A DNA stretch of 64,000 nucleotides from Agarilytica sp033852175 (GTDB lineage Bacteria; Pseudomonadota; Gammaproteobacteria; Pseudomonadales; Cellvibrionaceae). The notes beneath the pieces were generated by a model. That model saw nothing but the letters and a program-made list of their open reading frames with translations, did not search any database and was not told where the DNA came from. Position numbers and translations under genes: made by a program. The DNA lies in contig JAWSUY010000013.1 of the NCBI GenBank assembly GCA_033852175.1, forward strand, positions 62,001 to 126,000, written 5' to 3'. Of the stretch, positions 60,860 to 64,000 are shown one piece after another (the first letter of the stretch is position 1; the number at the start of each line of letters is the position of its first letter).

Positions 60860-62101
60860 TTGTCCCAACTTGTCCGCTTCCTTATTTCCCACGGTTCCAG
60901 CGCATTCGCTCTGGGCATACATTTGGTCATCCTTGCCTGGATCTCCATGCAGGAGCTTCAGCTTAGCTCTGTAGAGTGGGGTATGGTCCAAGGTGCAGCT
61001 TTGTTGCCCAACCTTTTATTGATGCTTATCGCCGGTGCTTGGGCAGACCGTTTTGATCCGGCCAAAATTTTGGCCGCAGCTCAAGGCTTGCTCACATTAA
61101 GCTATGTTGGGCTTTTGCTCGTTATGCAAAGTGGCCACGGTAATTTTGTTATTTTGATGCTCTACGCAGCAACGGTAGGGGCGGGTAATGCCTTTCTACA
61201 GCCCGTTCGTGAAAAGTTTGTTGCAGATATGCCGAGTATTCCCCTACAAAAACGTGTATCGCTACTGAGTATTACGCAGTTTGTATTACAAAGTGTGGGG
61301 ATTGGAGTGGCTGCACTTTCAGATTCTATTGGTGTGAGTTTTGTCATCGCGATCCAAGCGGCAGTATCGGGTTTTTCTGCTCTCGTGTTTTTCAGTTTGG
61401 CGTCGTCTCGTGGTCCTGTTGAGGTTAAGCAAGGCTCAACATTTAGCGATATTGTGGGGGCCATAAAGACGGTTTCTAAAAGTCCTGGGCTTCGTCAGTT
61501 GATGGCGCTTATTGCGTTTAACGGTTATATGCATATGGGCGTATTTCTCGTTTTGATTCCAGTTGTGGCAACGCGCGTTTACCATCACTCTGCTGCAGAA
61601 TATGCGGGCCTGCAGGCTTTGTTTGTTTTAGGGATGGTTGTGTCCCATACGTTTTTACTGCGGCAAAAGACAGTCGAATTTCCGGGGCAGGGGGCTTTGT
61701 TTAGCTTGTTGTATACCGCAATGGTGGGTTTTGGTTTGGCCAAAGGGCCTACGCCAGCTGGGTTTTACATGTTGGTCTTTGTTTGGGGCTTGGTTGCTGG
61801 TAATTCGGCAGGACGGTGCCGTTTGGTGGCGCAATCGTTGGCTGGCCCTGAAATGCGTGGGCGAGTTATGTCGGTGTATCAGCTTATGTTATTTGGTGCT
61901 GCTCCAATCGGTGCAATGGTGACAGGGGTTATTGTCGATATGGTTTCAGTAAAAACTATTTTTATGGTGATGAGCGTGTCGAGCATCTGTTTATTTGTGG
62001 TGTTTATGATGACGCGAACACTTTGGTCTGTGAGGCAGGTGGGTGAAACCTTGCCTGCGGATGGGAGTGGGGACGTTGACGAGGGAAGCCCCGAACGCTG
62101 A
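60860..62101 (+). CDS. MFS transporter
   Basis: A 413-residue major facilitator protein with about 12 hydrophobic segments. A TTG start is chosen because it retains the first membrane helix (SSAFALGIHLVILAWIS); the next ATG would cut into it. The motif AGAWADRFDPAKILAAAQG fits the conserved loop 2-3 of the enterobactin-exporter-like MFS_3 group. The tail is acidic (DGSGDVDEGSPER). The substrate is unknown. The start has no clear ribosome site. Confidence 0.85.
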   Translation: MSQLVRFLISHGSSAFALGIHLVILAWISMQELQLSSVEWGMVQGAALLPNLLLMLIAGAWADRFDPAKILAAAQGLLTLSYVGLLLVMQSGHGNFVILMLYAATVGAGNAFLQPVREKFVADMPSIPLQKRVSLLSITQFVLQSVGIGVAALSDSIGVSFVIAIQAAVSGFSALVFFSLASSRGPVEVKQGSTFSDIVGAIKTVSKSPGLRQLMALIAFNGYMHMGVFLVLIPVVATRVYHHSAAEYAGLQALFVLGMVVSHTFLLRQKTVEFPGQGALFSLLYTAMVGFGLAKGPTPAGFYMLVFVWGLVAGNSAGRCRLVAQSLAGPEMRGRVMSVYQLMLFGAAPIGAMVTGVIVDMVSVKTIFMVMSVSSICLFVVFMMTRTLWSVRQVGETLPADGSGDVDEGSPER

Positions 62102-62261
62102 TTAAAGTCAATTGAATCGCTGGGTTGTACGAGCTTAATTGGCCGCTCAGGAAGTATGGGTTCAGCTGTTTTCTGCGCTTCTTCGATCGGGCGCTCAATT
62201 TTGTGGAGCTAGTTCGAGCCGCTAGCGAAAGTGCTTTTCGAAAAATATTCAGCGGAGCGAC

Positions 62262-63047
62262 TCATAGCTCTACATTTCGAAATGCAATAACTCCAGCCGT
62301 AATGGCAACATTTAGAGACTCCACTTGGTTTGCCATCGGGATTTTCATCTTCCGGTTACACAAAGCTTTCACTTCTTTAGATACGCCGTCTGTCTCATTT
62401 CCCAATACAAACACACGATTCCGGTTTTGCTCGGTATTATGTATAAGTGTTTGATCCGCATTTAAATCCAATGCAATAAGGTCAACATCTCGATCTCTCA
62501 ACACGTGAAGGCTTTTTCTAAGGCTGTCGCAGCGAATAATATTCGCCTTGAATAACGTACCCGCGCTGGCCTTAATGACCAGTGCGTCTAGTTTTGCACA
62601 GCCTTTTTGTGGCAGTAATATCCCTGTCATTGGTGATGCGCATACGGCCCGAATAATCATGCCGACGTTTTGAGGGTTGGTCACATTGTCTAGGGCGATC
62701 AGCTCGAAGCTTTTTTCCGGAGACGCGGATACAGAAGCGAGAAAATCTTCAAAGGATTGAAAACCCTTGGGTTTTAGATCGACGGCAATGCCTTGGTCTT
62801 GTTTTTTGTTTTTCGAAATACGTGAAAGCGCGTCGCGGGAGTGGTGCATTATCTCCGCATTATTTTTTTTCGCTAAGGTTGTGATCTCGTCAAGAATACC
62901 TGCCGGCTTATTGGAGTCCGAAAGGTGAAGGCGTAGAACTTCGACTCCAGGTGTTGATAGGGCTTCTAATACTGGCTTACGGCCATAAATAGTTAAAACA
63001 GTGGAGAAAAATTTTTTCTTCTCCACGTATGCGTCGCGGTCGGTCAT
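62262..63047 (-). CDS. SpoU/TrmH-family RNA 2'-O-ribose methyltransferase
   Basis: The product has 261 residues. An N-terminal substrate-binding domain begins IYGRKPVLEALSTPGVEVLR. The SPOUT knot carries motif 1 LDNVTNPQNVGMIIRAV, motif 2 FVLGNETDGVSKEV and motif 3 IPMANQVESLNVAITAGVIAF. It methylates a ribose in rRNA or tRNA with SAM. The exact target, RlmB-like or other, cannot be read from sequence. Confidence 0.93.
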   Translation of the reverse strand: MTDRDAYVEKKKFFSTVLTIYGRKPVLEALSTPGVEVLRLHLSDSNKPAGILDEITTLAKKNNAEIMHHSRDALSRISKNKKQDQGIAVDLKPKGFQSFEDFLASVSASPEKSFELIALDNVTNPQNVGMIIRAVCASPMTGILLPQKGCAKLDALVIKASAGTLFKANIIRCDSLRKSLHVLRDRDVDLIALDLNADQTLIHNTEQNRNRVFVLGNETDGVSKEVKALCNRKMKIPMANQVESLNVAITAGVIAFRNVEL

Positions 63048-63087
63048 GCTTATCTTTTAGGTAGGTTTCAAGAAGAGTTCTTGTGGT

Positions 63088-63114
63088 TAGTTTGCCGCGT
63101 TTAGCGGCAAACTA
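63088..63114. terminator. Hairpin between CBS gene and methyltransferase gene
   Basis: A perfect 11-bp stem TAGTTTGCCGC/GCGGCAAACTA with loop GTTTA lies six bases past the CBS stop. No U-tract follows in the minus direction, so it may be an RNA-stabilising or weak terminating hairpin. Confidence 0.45.
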
Positions 63115-63120
63115 GGCTAT

Positions 63121-63534
63121 TTAGGCGTGAATGTAACAGTCTTCGTTGGCTTCTAACAGCGCTTTCAATATTAGCTGGCGAGATATTAGGCCGACTAATT
63201 TTCCTTCGCTACACACAGGGTAATTTTTCGGGGAGCTTTTGGCCATTCTTTCGGCAACTTCGACAATGGACGTATTAGGAGAAACCGTTTTCACATCGGT
63301 CTGCATGACTGAGGCAACGGATGGAGACTCTTCACAGTAAAAGGCATCGTTGAGCATCTCTTGAATACAATCTTGCTCTGAGACAAAGCCAACCAGGTTT
63401 TTCTGTTCGTCGACAACCGGTGCTCCCGGTATCTGGGCTTTCATCAGTGATGAAATTACGTCCCTGACAGATGTGGTGTTGAGAATCGCGTGGGGGTCGC
63501 AATCCATGTAGTCTGTGACAAGTATTGAAAGCAT
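63121..63534 (-). CDS. CBS-domain pair protein
   Basis: A 137-residue stand-alone Bateman module made of two CBS domains (ILVTDYMDCDPHAI to FVSEQDCIQEML, and SVMQTDVKTVSPNTSI to GLISRQLILKAL). Such proteins bind adenine nucleotides and regulate partners. No partner domain is fused. It is followed by a hairpin and the methyltransferase gene in the same direction. Confidence 0.92.
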   Translation of the reverse strand: MLSILVTDYMDCDPHAILNTTSVRDVISSLMKAQIPGAPVVDEQKNLVGFVSEQDCIQEMLNDAFYCEESPSVASVMQTDVKTVSPNTSIVEVAERMAKSSPKNYPVCSEGKLVGLISRQLILKALLEANEDCYIHA

Positions 63535-63666
63535 GATGAGGCCTCTGTCTGTGTTCCGGAGTTACCGGTGTGAAGAAATCGGTTCATCACCTAGACAATA
63601 GGGCGGAGCAAAGGTTTGCCCCGTAGTTAATAAAACTTTTCTATATGCCCAAGTGTTCTAATCAGT

Positions 63667-64000
63667 TTAGCCGCAAACGGAGCGATATGCCTTAACTGCG
63701 GTGTCAAATCCCATCAAAAGCGCATCGACTGTAAGGGCGTGCCCAATAGAGACTTCTTGCAGTCCAGGTAGTTTTCGATACAGTTTCATGTTGTGTAGGT
63801 TAAGGTCATGTCCCGCATTGATGCCCAGCCCGAGTGATTGTGCTGTTTTTGCGGCTTCGCAGTGCTCGGCAAACAGTATCTCTGCTGTCTCTCGATCATT
63901 CTCGAACGCCCAGGCAAAGGGCCCTGTGTACAGTTCAATCCGATCTGCGCCAAGCTTTTTTACTAATTTGATTTGAGCCGGGTCGGGGTCCATAAACAGG
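63667..64000 (-). CDS. pdxJ: Pyridoxine 5'-phosphate synthase, C-terminal part
   Basis: The frame enters from the right edge (reading LFMDPDPAQIKLVKK) and ends at 63667. The visible 111 residues match the C-terminal third of PdxJ: GADRIELYTGPFAWAF, LGINAGHDLNLHNM and EVSIGHALTVDALLMG. These carry the phosphate- and product-binding loops. PdxJ condenses 1-deoxyxylulose 5-phosphate with aminoacetone phosphate to make vitamin B6. The start lies outside the window. Confidence 0.95.
   Translation of the reverse strand, partial: LFMDPDPAQIKLVKKLGADRIELYTGPFAWAFENDRETAEILFAEHCEAAKTAQSLGLGINAGHDLNLHNMKLYRKLPGLQEVSIGHALTVDALLMGFDTAVKAYRSVCG

Noticed and set aside
1..64000. CRISPR arrays, rRNA genes, transposases, phage genes, toxin-antitoxin pairs or defence systems
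   Set aside because: None could be supported; repeats found are short hairpins, small tandem repeats and one non-coding palindrome.

Overview
The window reads as a chromosomal segment of a gammaproteobacterium, most likely a marine Cellvibrionales-type organism (Saccharophagus/Teredinibacter-like). This is inferred, not proven. It rests on moderate base composition, a Pseudomonas-like backbone order (leuC-leuD-leuB-asd-fimV-truA-trpF-trpB-trpA-accD-folC-dedD-cvpA-purF-metZ), a large TonB-dependent receptor of the Xanthomonas/Caulobacter type, and a VPLPA-type exosortase locus. Nearly all of it is ordinary, densely packed housekeeping DNA. No prophage, insertion sequence with a transposase, CRISPR array or rRNA was seen.

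Layout. 1-2.2 kb: the edge of a membrane protein gene, a membrane-anchored coiled-coil protein, a cluster of small hairpins and tRNA-Ser(GGA). 2.2-9.5 kb: a CsgG-like secreted protein, a DUF4156 lipoprotein, htpG with a heat-shock-type promoter, gpsA-DUF4389-sixA, an alpha/beta hydrolase and an orphan unknown gene. 9.6-19.8 kb: a lone TonB-dependent receptor with an STN domain, folE, prmB-aroC, an MFS transporter, an unknown secreted protein and an outer-membrane barrel. A 159-bp palindromic MITE-like element lies immediately upstream of the barrel gene. 19.8-25.3 kb: a LysR regulator divergent from leuCDB-asd. 25.3-43 kb: fimV, truA, trpFBA, accD, folC, dedD, cvpA, purF, metZ and a flavin reductase. 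An oppositely oriented response-regulator/TPR gene interrupts the usual dedD-cvpA junction.

43-49.6 kb: an mmsA / acyl-CoA dehydrogenase / mmsB / acyl-CoA ligase operon for valine or branched-chain acid breakdown, with a divergent AraC-family regulator. 49.6-55 kb: a compact protein-sorting module. It has an exosortase fused to an EpsI domain (XrtD type), a PrsT-like TPR lipoprotein, and one divergently transcribed substrate with a C-terminal VPLPA sorting signal. The substrate gene is preceded by an exact GG-N10-GC sigma-54 promoter and an upstream palindrome suited to an enhancer-binding protein. No exopolysaccharide synthesis genes lie beside it. This is the most distinctive system in the window. 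55-64 kb: a carboxymuconolactone decarboxylase family protein, a DUF4124 protein, a moxR-DUF58-tgpA cluster, an MFS transporter, an RNA ribose methyltransferase, a CBS-pair protein and the 3' end of pdxJ.

Unexplained structure worth attention: the MITE-like palindrome (19625-19783); a 21-bp perfect stem that overlaps an 11-bp stem so the two are mutually exclusive (49577-49645); a four-hairpin cluster containing an inverted partial copy of the tRNA-Ser 3' end (1926-2012); a receiver domain with Glu in place of the phospho-accepting Asp (36851-38500); and a 10-bp tandem repeat ahead of moxR (56405-56440).
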